A stretch of 58,316 bases of DNA from Opitutia bacterium (GTDB taxonomy: Bacteria > Verrucomicrobiota > Verrucomicrobiia > Opitutales > Opitutaceae), in contig CANGCX010000008.1 in assembly GCA_947452315.1 (NCBI GenBank), forward strand, positions 1-58,316, given 5' to 3'. This document shows positions 1 through 8,960 of this stretch, one piece after another. Under the pieces are notes generated by a model, which ran no database searches, was not told the origin of the DNA, and saw only the letters and a list, made by a program, of their open reading frames with translations. Position numbers and translations under genes: made by a program. The stretch's first letter is position 1. Each line of letters begins with the position of its first letter.

Positions 1-1
1 C

Positions 2-793
2 CCTGGACTCAAGACCGTTCTTATCACCAACGGCTGGCCCACGAAAATGGTCGACGGCAAACGCGTCGACGACAACTCCGTCTTCGAAGGCGCCGACGCT
101 GTGTTTATCTACTCCGATGGTGGTGCCAACCACATCGCCGTCCAAAAAGACCACCTCGCCGTTCTCGGCGCGCTCGCTAAAAAAGGCGTCGGCATCGGTA
201 TGGCGCACTACGCCGTAGAAGTGCTTGCGGAAAAAGGCGGCACCGAATGGCAGGAGTGGATCGGCGGTTACTATGAGACGAAATTTTCCTGCAACCCGAT
301 TTGGGAAGCTGATTACGTTTCGCTGCCCGAGCACGCGATCACGCGCGGGGTGAAACCGTTTCGGACCAAGGACGAATGGTATTTCAACATGCACTTCCGC
401 GATGGCAAAGCCGGCGTGAAAGACATCCTCGTCGCCAAACCCTCCGACGCCGTGCGCGACGGTCCCTACGTCAGCCCTAAAGGCCCCTACGCGCACATCC
501 AAGCCGCTAAGGGCCGGCCCGAGACCATGATGTGGGCTGTCGAACGCGCTGATGGCGGACGCGGCTTTGGTTTCACTGGCGGACATTTCCACCTTAACTG
601 GCAAAACGAGAATCAACGTCGTCTTGTGCTCAACGCGCTTGTGTGGCTCGCCAAACTAGAGGTCCCTGCCGGCGGTATCAACTCCGCGCCCGTGAGCGAT
701 GTCGAAGCGATGCAAAATCTCGACGAGAAAAAGGTGAATATGCCTAAACCTGCGCCCGCAGTCGTGCCCGTTTCGGCCACGAAGACTTCGTAA
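2..793 (+). CDS. ThuA-like domain protein, 5' truncated by the window
   Basis: The reading frame is open from base 2, so the true start lies before the window; 263 residues are visible. It resembles the ThuA / trehalose-utilisation fold (class I glutamine-amidotransferase-like), a family common near sugar catabolism genes in Verrucomicrobiota and Planctomycetes. Supporting stretches are GIGMAHYAVEV, the GGTEWQEWIGGYY segment, SLPEHAITRGV, and the late GFGFTGGHFHLNW before a helix ending NALVWLA. The last 50 residues are a proline- and alanine-rich tail with no recognisable domain. A first internal ATG at 47 is not the real start, because sequence before it (TVLITNGWPT) fits the first beta strand of the domain. 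Substrate unknown. Confidence 0.75.
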   Translation, partial: PGLKTVLITNGWPTKMVDGKRVDDNSVFEGADAVFIYSDGGANHIAVQKDHLAVLGALAKKGVGIGMAHYAVEVLAEKGGTEWQEWIGGYYETKFSCNPIWEADYVSLPEHAITRGVKPFRTKDEWYFNMHFRDGKAGVKDILVAKPSDAVRDGPYVSPKGPYAHIQAAKGRPETMMWAVERADGGRGFGFTGGHFHLNWQNENQRRLVLNALVWLAKLEVPAGGINSAPVSDVEAMQNLDEKKVNMPKPAPAVVPVSATKTS

Positions 794-934
794 TTCGGAC
801 GCTCGGGGCAGCGGCAACGGTGGCGGCGGGTCCCAGCGGTCCCGCCCACCTTTACACGCCTTACCTTCACTATTCGTATCGGATTTCGGAGCGGCGCGTT
901 TTGACAGAACGGCTGTCGTCGTCATTTTGGCGTT

Positions 935-1378
935 ATGGCTAGCCCGACGTTTTCAATTACCCGACGCGTAGAATTTCATGAGACCGACGCGGCAGGCCTC
1001 ATGCATTTTTCCAACTTTTACCGCTGGATGGAAGTGTGCGAACACGAGTGGTTCCGAGCGCTTGATCTCGCTATGATGAGCATCACGACCGAGGGCGTGA
1101 GGCGAGGTTGGCCGCGACGCGATACCTCGTGTAGTTTTATGCGACCGTTGCGTTGTGGCGATCTCGTGCGCGTAACGGGCACCGTGATCGAATTAAAAAA
1201 CGTGAGCGTCACTTACGAATTTATTTTTGAAAAAGATCGCGCTGGTAAATGGACCGAAGTCGCGCGAGGACGCATGACAACCGTACACGTGCGACAAGAC
1301 GCGGAAGGTCGCATGGAAGCCGATCCGTTGCCCGCCAACGTCCGCGCGGCATTTGGTGCGCCACTAACTACCTTCTGA
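935..1378 (+). CDS. Acyl-CoA thioesterase, 4HBT/YbgC-like hotdog fold
   Basis: A 147-residue single hotdog domain, the usual length for the 4-hydroxybenzoyl-CoA thioesterase/YbgC family, which hydrolyses acyl-CoA thioesters in the cytoplasm. The active-site helix is visible near the N-terminus: Asp18 in HETDAAGLMHFSNFYRWME, where the family places its catalytic Asp before a Gly and a partly buried helix. The core strands follow (residues 65-110) with a short tail. The ATG at 935 has no Shine-Dalgarno; TTGACA at 901-906 lies 17 bases before ATTTTG, so the transcript may be nearly leaderless. It stands alone, with the convergent NamZ fusion ending 13 bases downstream. Substrate cannot be told from sequence. 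Confidence 0.85.
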   Translation: MASPTFSITRRVEFHETDAAGLMHFSNFYRWMEVCEHEWFRALDLAMMSITTEGVRRGWPRRDTSCSFMRPLRCGDLVRVTGTVIELKNVSVTYEFIFEKDRAGKWTEVARGRMTTVHVRQDAEGRMEADPLPANVRAAFGAPLTTF

Positions 1379-1391
1379 ACGCAGGTCGAAA

Positions 1392-3740
1392 TCAGCGATA
1401 AAGCAAAAACGCTTTGCGCCGTGCTTCAAACTCTGTGAGGCCGGCACTCCAACCGGCTTTGATCTCGGCGAACGATTTTCCGGCGACAATTGCAGCGAGA
1501 GTGGCGTCGTCACCGAGCAAGCGCGTCATAGCTGTAGTTTGGAGTTTTTGCGGATAAAATTTTTGTAGCGCAATAGTGAGGGCGAGACCGACATCAACGG
1601 CGTTGCACCGCGTGCGATCAGTAACGATGACGCGGACACCACCGCACGATTTATCTGCGTGTTTGAGTGAACGCGCGGGGCCGGGGTAAAGCGCGGGGCG
1701 CGGTGTGAACGTCATGGGTTCAAAACGCACGCCGGGGAGTCCGGCTTGGTTGAGCTCAGTGGCGAGGCGATCGCCATCTATGAAGGGCGCGCCAATTTGC
1801 TCGAACGGTTTGAGCGTGCCGCGGCCCATCGAGACCTCTGTGCTCTCGAGCAGGCAAAGACCGGGGTACAACGTCGCAGCGGTTAGACTGCGCATCGAAG
1901 GAGAAGGGTTGATCCACGCGAGGCCAGTTTGATCGAGCCAGAGATCGCGAGCCCAATTTTCGCAACGCACGACGGTGAGATCGGCGTCAAAGTGGCGCTC
2001 TGCGTTGTACATTTGGGCGAGTTCGCCGAGCGTCATGCCGTGCCGAACTGGCATCGGGTGAAAGCCTACAAAACTGGGTGCGCGTGTCATGACTGGACCT
2101 TCGACGCCGACGCCGTTGATTGGGTTTATGCGATCCAAGACGATGAATTTTTTCTTAGCGAGAGCGGCCGCTTCTAGGGCAACGCCTAGCGTAGCGGAGT
2201 ACGTGTAGAAACGCGCGCCGATATCTTGAATATCGAAGACCAACGCATCGAGATCGCGGAGGTCTTCGCCCTTGGGCGCGTGGGCGCGTAGTACGGCGGC
2301 GGCGTAGGCTTCGGCGGATTGGCCGGTGGTGCGTGGCGGCGCAGTTCCGTAGAGGCTGTGGATCGGGAGTTTTGTTTTTTCGTCGACGGAATCGCTCACG
2401 GTTTCGTCGGCGTTACCGCGGATGCCGTGCTCGGGGCTGAACAACGCGACGAGTTTCACGTCTTTGGCCGCGTGGAGTAGATCAATGGTTGATCGGCCGT
2501 CGCGGTCGCGGCCGGTCTGGTTTGTGATGAGTCCGACGCGCAAGCCGCGAAGACGCGCGAAATCTTCGCGAACGAGTACGTCAATACCATTGAGCACCGC
2601 ACCGGAGTCGCGGCCAACGGCTTCCGCTGCAAGCGTGGCAAGCGTACGGCGGAGGGGAGCGGTGTCGCCCTTGCCGTCGGGATGGACGCGGTTGGCTAGA
2701 AAGATCACGAATGTTTTTGTGCCCGGGTCGATCCACACGCTTGTGCCGGTGAAGCCCGTGTGGCCATAGGAGTTGCCGGCGGGGAACCAGCGACCGCGTG
2801 GACCGGAGAAACTGGAATCAATATCCCAGCCGAGACCGCGGCGATTGGAACCGTCGGTTTGCACGCGCGTCATTTCGGAGACGGATGACTCACTCAAGAT
2901 GCGCGCTCCATCGAGTTGACCTCCTCCGATAAGCATGCGGCTGAAACGCGCGAGATCTGCGGCGGTTGTAAATAGTCCGGCGTGACCAGCGACGCCATCC
3001 ATCGCGCGTGCGGTGGGATCATGAACTACGCCGCGTGACATTGTGCCGGCCGTGAGTTCAGTCGGTGCGACGCGGGGGTGCTTGGTGGCGGCAGGAACAA
3101 ATCCAGTGTCACGGAGGCCGAGTGGTTGGAAGATTTCGCGTGAGGCGTAGGCGTCGAGACGGAGGCCGCTCACGATGCGGACGAGTTCGCCAAGGATTAT
3201 GAAATTGATGTCACTGTAAACGAAGGTGCTGCCCGGCGAACTCCGGAGTTTTTCATCGCAGGCGAGCGCAATGCCGGTTTCGTAGCCGGACCAAGCAGGT
3301 TTCAAGTCAACGTCGGGTCTTAGGCCGGAGTGATGATCGAGCAATTGGCGGACCGTGACGGCACCCTTATCGTGAGCGCCGAAGGCGGGCAGGTAACGCA
3401 CGACTGGAGCGTCGAGCTCGATACGGCCACGCTCGACGAGTTGCATGATGGCTGTGGTCGTGGCTATGACCTTGGTCAGCGAGGCGGCGTCGTAGATTGT
3501 ATCGGTGCTTATAGGCTCTTGCGCGGGAGCCAAGGCGCGCAGGCCGTAGGCGCGTTGATAGGCTTGTCCGTCGTGCTCGAACCAGAGTACGCCGCCTGGA
3601 ATTTTTTTGGCGGCGATAGCCTCTGCCACAGCTTGGTCCATGGCGTTGATTTTCTCCGGAAGAAACGGCGCCGCTACGGAAAGCGCAGTTGAGCTAACAA
3701 GCAAAAACAAGGCGATGAGACGTCTGGGGTGGGAGCGCAT
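1392..3740 (-). CDS. Secreted beta-lactamase-family hydrolase fused to NamZ-like (DUF1343) exo-muramidase
   Basis: This 782-residue protein has two catalytic modules. After a signal peptide (about residues 1-24) comes a serine beta-lactamase/esterase domain (about 30-370): Ser87-x-x-Lys90 in DAASLTKV, a YSDIN tyrosine motif, and YGHTGFTG for the KTG-like motif. Residues about 385-782 form a DUF1343 domain, the family of B. subtilis NamZ (GH171, exo-beta-N-acetylmuramidase), with GLITNQTG, LFSPEHGIRG, FDIQDIGARFYTY and LDRINPINGVGVEGP. In B. subtilis the beta-lactamase-like amidase AmiE and NamZ are separate neighbouring genes for muropeptide recovery; here they are one chain, presumably periplasmic. 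The ATG at 3740 was chosen because it begins the signal peptide; a frame extending to 3797 would bury it. It is divergent from a sodium symporter. Confidence 0.85.
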   Translation of the reverse strand: MRSHPRRLIALFLLVSSTALSVAAPFLPEKINAMDQAVAEAIAAKKIPGGVLWFEHDGQAYQRAYGLRALAPAQEPISTDTIYDAASLTKVIATTTAIMQLVERGRIELDAPVVRYLPAFGAHDKGAVTVRQLLDHHSGLRPDVDLKPAWSGYETGIALACDEKLRSSPGSTFVYSDINFIILGELVRIVSGLRLDAYASREIFQPLGLRDTGFVPAATKHPRVAPTELTAGTMSRGVVHDPTARAMDGVAGHAGLFTTAADLARFSRMLIGGGQLDGARILSESSVSEMTRVQTDGSNRRGLGWDIDSSFSGPRGRWFPAGNSYGHTGFTGTSVWIDPGTKTFVIFLANRVHPDGKGDTAPLRRTLATLAAEAVGRDSGAVLNGIDVLVREDFARLRGLRVGLITNQTGRDRDGRSTIDLLHAAKDVKLVALFSPEHGIRGNADETVSDSVDEKTKLPIHSLYGTAPPRTTGQSAEAYAAAVLRAHAPKGEDLRDLDALVFDIQDIGARFYTYSATLGVALEAAALAKKKFIVLDRINPINGVGVEGPVMTRAPSFVGFHPMPVRHGMTLGELAQMYNAERHFDADLTVVRCENWARDLWLDQTGLAWINPSPSMRSLTAATLYPGLCLLESTEVSMGRGTLKPFEQIGAPFIDGDRLATELNQAGLPGVRFEPMTFTPRPALYPGPARSLKHADKSCGGVRVIVTDRTRCNAVDVGLALTIALQKFYPQKLQTTAMTRLLGDDATLAAIVAGKSFAEIKAGWSAGLTEFEARRKAFLLYR

Positions 3741-3826
3741 CGGAACTAAGTCATAAGTATCTTTGGCGGTGGGGCGATAAAACTCCTCGCCAAACAAAAT
3801 TCATTTTTGCGTTATGGCCTTACCCC

Positions 3827-5377
3827 ATGAACACCTATTTTAACCTCGGTGACTGGCTCGTGATTTTGTTGTATCTTGGCGGCATCATTGGACTTGGAGT
3901 GTGGTTCGGTAAAGACCAGCGCAACACCCGAGACTATTTTCTAGGCAGCCGTAATATCCCTTGGTGGGGTATTGGGGTCTCGATCGTGGCAGCTGAGACA
4001 AGTGCGCTTACGATAATCGGTGTGCCGGCGATCGCGTACGGATCGAATATTTTGTTTATCCAGATGATCGTCGGTTACGTCATCGCGCGGATCATTTTGG
4101 CGGTTGTGATGGTGCCGCACTATATGAAGGGCGAGATCTATTCGCCGTATCAACTTCTCGAGCAGCATCTTGGCCGTGGGCCACGGCGCTTGGCGGGAGC
4201 ATTTTTTCTGTTTTTAGAAACGATGGCGGCCGGCGTGCGCGTGTATGTGGCGTGCATTCCGATCCGGTTGTTGTTGGGTGAATCGGTGTGCAGTTTCGGC
4301 GGAGTCGTGGACCCAATCCTCGGGGCTATTTTGCTTTTTGTCGGTCTCTCGCTGCTTTACACCTATATCGGTGGGGTGAAAGCCGTGATCTGGACTGATG
4401 CGGTACAATTTGGGCTGTTTCTTGCGGGCGGAGTGTTCGCTCTGTTTTATATTCCCACGTTGATCGACGGCGGTTGGAGTACAGTCATTGCGCAAGCTGG
4501 TGCAGCGGGGAAACTCACGTGGTTGAATACAAATTTTACATTTTCCGCGCCGTTTAATATCTGGATGGGGGTGATCGGTGGTACGGTGATGGTGCTTTCG
4601 ACACATGGGGCGGAACAATTGATCGTGCAACGCGTGTTAGCGTGCCGCGACGTCACAGACGGGCGTAAGGCGCTCGCATTGAGCGCGGTGCTGATCTTCC
4701 CGTTGTTTTTAATTTTCCTACTCGTGGGCGTGATGCTCTGGGCTTTTTACCAAGGTCATCCTTTTCAAATTTTGCTTCCGGAGGCACGCCCGGGCATCAA
4801 GTCCAATGATTTTATTTTCCCGATTTTCATGATGACCGAAGTGCCGCATATTTTGAAGGGCTTTTTGATCGTGGCGATTTTATCAGCGGCGATGTCGTCG
4901 ATCAGCTCAGCGATCACGTCGTTGGCGTCGGTCTCGACGATGGATTTCGTTAAGCAGATTGTGAAAGACCGCGACGAGGAATATTTCCTTCGATTTAGCA
5001 AAATCTCGACAGTGTTTTGGGCGGCGGTGCTTGTGGGCACGGCTTGGCTGACGCGTGAAGTCACCTTTGTGTTGAATGCGGCATTTTCTCTGCGCGGGCT
5101 CACGGCGGGGGCGTTACTTGGCTCCCTGATCATCGCGCTATTTTGGAAACGACTTGGCTCGCGGGCAACTATGGTCGGGATGACCGTGTCACTCGTCGTG
5201 ATGAACTTAATTTACTGGCCGGTGAACATTGCGGTGACGAAGGAGTGGTGGCTGCACACTTTTGGCGCCGAGGTGTTTTGGCCATGGTTCACTCTGATCG
5301 GCGCGGTAGTGACCCTCGGCGTGGCTTGGGTTGTGGCGGGCCTGTGGCCGGAGCGCGTTGCGCGCGACACAGATTAA
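3827..5377 (+). CDS. Sodium:solute symporter (SSS family, SglT-like)
   Basis: A 516-residue integral membrane protein with about 13 hydrophobic segments, the usual size and topology of sodium:solute symporters. Family hallmarks include the N-terminal GKDQRNTRDYFLGSRNIPWW segment, SIVAAETSALTIIGVP in TM2, and the mid-protein ILSAAMSSISSAITSLAS region in TM8-9 that carries sodium-binding serines in this family. It probably brings a sugar or sugar derivative across the inner membrane with sodium. Its start lies 86 bases from the divergent NamZ-fusion start, so the two may share a control region, which would suit import of a muramyl or other sugar released outside. That substrate is inference. 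Its stop overlaps the convergent DUF1080 gene by four bases. Confidence 0.9.
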   Translation: MNTYFNLGDWLVILLYLGGIIGLGVWFGKDQRNTRDYFLGSRNIPWWGIGVSIVAAETSALTIIGVPAIAYGSNILFIQMIVGYVIARIILAVVMVPHYMKGEIYSPYQLLEQHLGRGPRRLAGAFFLFLETMAAGVRVYVACIPIRLLLGESVCSFGGVVDPILGAILLFVGLSLLYTYIGGVKAVIWTDAVQFGLFLAGGVFALFYIPTLIDGGWSTVIAQAGAAGKLTWLNTNFTFSAPFNIWMGVIGGTVMVLSTHGAEQLIVQRVLACRDVTDGRKALALSAVLIFPLFLIFLLVGVMLWAFYQGHPFQILLPEARPGIKSNDFIFPIFMMTEVPHILKGFLIVAILSAAMSSISSAITSLASVSTMDFVKQIVKDRDEEYFLRFSKISTVFWAAVLVGTAWLTREVTFVLNAAFSLRGLTAGALLGSLIIALFWKRLGSRATMVGMTVSLVVMNLIYWPVNIAVTKEWWLHTFGAEVFWPWFTLIGAVVTLGVAWVVAGLWPERVARDTD

Positions 5378-6159
5378 TTTTTGAAATCGGTACCAGGGCG
5401 GACCAGGTCAAGCTCCTTGATCCAAATGTTGCGGTAGCGCACATCGTGGCCCTCGCATTGGAGTTTCAGGCCGCCTGGTGCGTCGGTGATGCCTTTGCCG
5501 CCATCGTTGCCGCCGTCGATCCCAGAGTTGGGGCCACCCCAGACTTGTTGGATGACTTGGTTGCCGTGGACCTTGATACCGTTAAAATAAAGGGTGACCC
5601 GCGCCGGCTCAGTGCGGACCCCGTCCTTAAAGCGGGCTGCACGAAATTGGATGTCGTAAGCATTCCATTGGCCTAGGCCTTTGTAGGCGAAGTAGGGCGA
5701 AGGAGTTTCGTTGATGATGGCTCCCATGCCGTGGGTCGTGGCATCGCCGTCACAGATCTGGATTTCGTAACGATTTTGGAGATACACACCGCTGTTGCCG
5801 CCTGGTTTACTGACGAGAAATTCGACGTGAAGGCGAAAATCACGATAGGTTTTTTTGGTGACGATATCAGCAGCGCCGAATTTTCCGCCGTCGGCGGCGC
5901 GGTCATCAGTCATGAGTACGGCAGTGCCAGGGACGATGGGATCGGGTACGATCTGCCATTTAATGGGTAGTGTAGAGGCGAAGCGTGGGCCGGTCCAGTA
6001 CGTCCATTTGGCATCCAGGGTTGCGCGGGTGCCGTCGAGGAGCATTTCGGCGCCAGTTAGCGGAGCAGCGCCGACACCAATCTCAGCACGCCCGATCGTT
6101 GAAAGTGCGGCAAGGGTAAGTACGATTACAGGTGCGAGAGCGCGAAGGGTTTTTTTCAT
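5374..6159 (-). CDS. Secreted DUF1080 (3-keto-disaccharide hydrolase-like) protein
   Basis: A 261-residue protein with a signal peptide ending near Ala25, followed by a DUF1080 (PF06439) concanavalin-like domain. Recognisable stretches are DIVTKKTYRDFRLHVEFLV, GNSGVYLQNRYEIQI, GLGQWNAYDIQFRAAR, VTLYFNGIKVH and the closing GHDVRYRNIWIKEL, which occur in this order in the family. Members are frequent in Planctomycetes and Verrucomicrobiota; some hydrolyse 3-keto-glycosides and others are only assumed to bind carbohydrate. No catalytic residue can be assigned with confidence here. It converges on the symporter, sharing four bases at the stops. The ATG at 6159 gives a clean signal peptide (KKTLRALAPVIVLTLAALS). 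Confidence 0.88.
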   Translation of the reverse strand: MKKTLRALAPVIVLTLAALSTIGRAEIGVGAAPLTGAEMLLDGTRATLDAKWTYWTGPRFASTLPIKWQIVPDPIVPGTAVLMTDDRAADGGKFGAADIVTKKTYRDFRLHVEFLVSKPGGNSGVYLQNRYEIQICDGDATTHGMGAIINETPSPYFAYKGLGQWNAYDIQFRAARFKDGVRTEPARVTLYFNGIKVHGNQVIQQVWGGPNSGIDGGNDGGKGITDAPGGLKLQCEGHDVRYRNIWIKELDLVRPGTDFKN

Positions 6160-6337
6160 GGGAGGAAAACGTAATCAGGCTCTGAGCCAGATGTCGGAGT
6201 CATCGCCCTAGTTAACAGCGATTTTGCCGGGACTTTTCTAATTTGAATGAAGGTTTAGCAAATTACAGACCGCTAGGGTGACGTTAGCTTTGGTCGAGCT
6301 AGGGGGCGGATGGGGAGAGGCTTTTTGTGTAGAGATA

Positions 6338-6943
6338 TTACGGCAGCTGGAGCACGCGAGCCATCTGGGCAGCGGCTAGGCAGCCGGCGAAGAGAGAGGA
6401 GTACCAGAGCCAGCGTTTTTTGACGACAAGGCAAACACCGCCGAGAGCGATGGCGATTTGAAAGATTGTGGTGGCCAGACCCATTTCGCGGCTAGCGTCG
6501 GCGGCGTGCGTGGCTAAGGCCCGCGCTTCGTCTCGTTTACCTTCAAATTTATGGGCCTCGGTGGAGATATCTTTCTTTTCCTTTTCGTAGCGATCAATGC
6601 GACTGGTAATGGCGGCGAGAGTCTTGGGCTCGGGCGCACCAAGGGCGTTGAGGCGGTCTCGTTCCTGCTCGTAGATGCTTTGTTTGATCCCCTTAGCCTG
6701 ATAAAAAGCCCATTGGTCGGAGGCTTGGGCTTGGTTAAAGGTAGCCTCGTTGAGCTGCTTCATGGTAGCGGATGAGTAACCTGCACCGCGTTGGGTGGCG
6801 ACTGCGGCAAGTACGGCGAGACAGATCATCGATAGGGAGACAAACTTAGTCCAACTGTCGCGCTTTTCTTTGTCTTTTTGCGCTTGCTGGTCGGCTTTGA
6901 TGGCGGCGACTAGGTCTTTGAGTTCGTCAAGATTGGTGCTCAT
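6338..6943 (-). CDS. DUF4337-family membrane protein
   Basis: A 201-residue membrane protein. From the ATG at 6943 it has a charged N-terminal helix (STNLDELKDLVAAIKADQQ), one transmembrane segment around residues 35-50, a long charged stretch likely to form a coiled coil (about 75-150, including SDQWAFYQAKGIKQS and RIDRYEKEKKDI), and two C-terminal membrane segments (about 155-173 and 178-195). This order matches DUF4337 proteins, whose function is unknown. A longer frame to 7036 adds 31 residues without homology-like features, so the ATG before STNLDELKD was preferred. Divergent from the metallophosphoesterase gene. Confidence 0.75.
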   Translation of the reverse strand: MSTNLDELKDLVAAIKADQQAQKDKEKRDSWTKFVSLSMICLAVLAAVATQRGAGYSSATMKQLNEATFNQAQASDQWAFYQAKGIKQSIYEQERDRLNALGAPEPKTLAAITSRIDRYEKEKKDISTEAHKFEGKRDEARALATHAADASREMGLATTIFQIAIALGGVCLVVKKRWLWYSSLFAGCLAAAQMARVLQLP

Positions 6944-7063
6944 GGATGAAAGGTTTGTGATATTTTTTGGCAGGGTCCACGATGGTGTCAGTCGTTTTGT
7001 GGCGGTATTAGAAATTTTGCGCATTGAGCTGGTCACGGCGGATGAGTGTGAAAAGCTCGCTGC

Positions 7064-8272
7064 ATGAATTTGTCCTTCTGGCGCGCGAGTCTGTGGTTTA
7101 TATCGGTAAATTTTAGTCGTGTGCTCCTGCTCGTAGTTTGTGTTGTTGCGTTAGCGGCTGCGGCGCCTGTCACGTTTGTATTTACCTCGGATGTGCATTT
7201 CGGGATCACTCGGGGATATTTTCGAGGCGGGGCGAATGTGGACGCTACTGTCGTGAATACCGCGCTGGTTCGAGCGGTGAATAGTTTGCCCTCCGCGGTT
7301 TTTCCGGCGGACACTGGGGTGCGCGCAGGCCAATCGGTGGGCGCGGTGGATTTCGCAGTGATTACAGGAGATCTGACGAACCGCATGGAGCTTTACCCGA
7401 TTCACATCCAGAGCGCGACAGCGTCTTGGGCTCAGTTCAACGCCTGCTGGATCGATAGTCTTGCGCTCAAGGACGCTAGGGGTGTGCGCACGCCGTTATG
7501 GTTCGTGCCGGGCAACCATGATGTTTCTAACGCTATCGGTTCGCCGAGCAAGATGGTGCCGGCGAAGGATGCCACTTCACTCGTTGAGATTTATAATCGC
7601 ATGATGCGGCCTGCTACACTGCGCACGAAAGATACTTATGACTACGCGAAGGACAAAATCATCTACTCGCACGAAGTCGGCGGCGCGCACTTGATCTTCC
7701 TCACCATTTGGCCCGACACCTCGGCGCGGGCCTGGATTGAGGAAGATTTAAAAACGGTGCCCGCTGGCGTACCGGTATTCATATTTTGTCACGATCCGCC
7801 CGAGATCGATGCACGCCACCTGACAAATCCTTACGGCAAGCACGACATCAACAGCGGCGATAAATATGAAAACGTTGTGGGCGATATTTATGCTGACGTG
7901 GCTCTTGCCTCGCCCAGCAACGGCAAGCCCGACGGCCCAACTCTTATTGAGCAGCGCGCGTTGGCGAAATTTCTTAAAGCACACCGTAACATAGTGGGCT
8001 ATTTCCACGGTCATTCCAATTGGACAGAATTTTCGACCTGGAAGGGGCCGGATACTGATTTGGCTTTAAATGTGTTTCGCGCGGATTCGCCGATGAAAGG
8101 GTCTTTCTCTGGTAAAGATGAGACAAAACTGTCGTTCCAAGTCGTGGTGTTTGACGCCGTAGCGGGTCGATTGACGGCACGCGAGTGCCTTTGGAACACA
8201 CGCCCAATGTCTGAGGATTCAGCGCCGCTAGCTTGGGGTGAGAGCAGGACTGTTTCAATTGCAGTCCCTTAA
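7064..8272 (+). CDS. Exported calcineurin-like metallophosphoesterase
   Basis: A 402-residue secreted phosphoesterase. A long hydrophobic N-terminus (to about residue 34) is followed at once by the metal-binding series of calcineurin-like phosphoesterases: Asp43 and His45 in SDVHFG, Asp103 in TGDLTN, Asn151-His152 in PGNHD, His243 in FCHDPP, and His315/His317 in YFHGHSN. These residues bind two metal ions in the family. The enzyme probably acts in the periplasm on phosphomonoesters or diesters; the substrate is open. The gene stands between the divergent DUF4337 gene and a convergent acetyltransferase. Confidence 0.9.
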   Translation: MNLSFWRASLWFISVNFSRVLLLVVCVVALAAAAPVTFVFTSDVHFGITRGYFRGGANVDATVVNTALVRAVNSLPSAVFPADTGVRAGQSVGAVDFAVITGDLTNRMELYPIHIQSATASWAQFNACWIDSLALKDARGVRTPLWFVPGNHDVSNAIGSPSKMVPAKDATSLVEIYNRMMRPATLRTKDTYDYAKDKIIYSHEVGGAHLIFLTIWPDTSARAWIEEDLKTVPAGVPVFIFCHDPPEIDARHLTNPYGKHDINSGDKYENVVGDIYADVALASPSNGKPDGPTLIEQRALAKFLKAHRNIVGYFHGHSNWTEFSTWKGPDTDLALNVFRADSPMKGSFSGKDETKLSFQVVVFDAVAGRLTARECLWNTRPMSEDSAPLAWGESRTVSIAVP

Positions 8273-8326
8273 GCTAAAATTTAATAACCTCCAGAAAACG
8301 TCGTATTGTTTTATCGATCGCGTGAC

Positions 8327-8887
8327 TCAGCCACGGCCCGTAATGGCGGTGGGCGCGGTCGGATTGAGTAGTTGGTAAATGTGGTGATCAACGAAGTGAT
8401 CGTAGAGCCACTCGGCCTTTTTGAGTGTGCTGATGTGTGTAAAGCCGAGTCGTTTTACTAGAGCGGCAGCACGGTGATTTTCAGTGGCGACGGCAACGAT
8501 GACGCGGTCGACTTTGAGTTGGGTGAAGGCATGCGCGATCACTGCTTGGCAGGCAGCGGTCATGATGCCGCGGCCCTCGGCGGTAGGGACTAGCCAATAG
8601 GCGGGAAAGGCCACGCGATTGGCCCAGTCAATGCGGTTGTGCCAGATGACGCCGACGAGCTGGCCGGAAATCCATATACCTGCGGCGTAGGCTCGGGTCT
8701 TTTCGCGGTCGCGTAGCGCCTCGGCGATAAATTTCTGTGAATGCGCGAGCTTCGTGGTAGCGTCGACCCAAGGTAACCAAGTGCGTAGCTTTTGGCGATG
8801 GGCGTCGACGAGGCCGAAGAGCGCGGGGGCGTCGGCAGGCTGGAGTAAGCGCAGCTCTAGGCCGGGATTAATTTGGTGGCGCAACAT
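8327..8887 (-). CDS. GNAT N-acetyltransferase, RimJ/RimL type
   Basis: A 186-residue single-domain acetyltransferase. It begins with LELRLLQPADAPALFGLVD and KLRTWLPWVDAT, typical of the RimJ/RimL (YdaF-like) branch, and has the acetyl-CoA motif region GRGIMTAACQAVIAHAF followed by VATENHRAAALVKRLGF, where the family reads Q/R-x-x-G-x-G/A and N-x-x-S/A. Members acetylate alpha-amino groups of ribosomal proteins or small amines; the substrate cannot be read from sequence. It is monocistronic and convergent with the metallophosphoesterase. Confidence 0.85.
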   Translation of the reverse strand: MLRHQINPGLELRLLQPADAPALFGLVDAHRQKLRTWLPWVDATTKLAHSQKFIAEALRDREKTRAYAAGIWISGQLVGVIWHNRIDWANRVAFPAYWLVPTAEGRGIMTAACQAVIAHAFTQLKVDRVIVAVATENHRAAALVKRLGFTHISTLKKAEWLYDHFVDHHIYQLLNPTAPTAITGRG

Positions 8888-8960
8888 CTAGCTCTGAGGA
8901 TGCGCGTGGGTGGGTCGCAGGTGGCAACGATGGAGTTGGGCCGTCGTGGCGCGCGTGATT

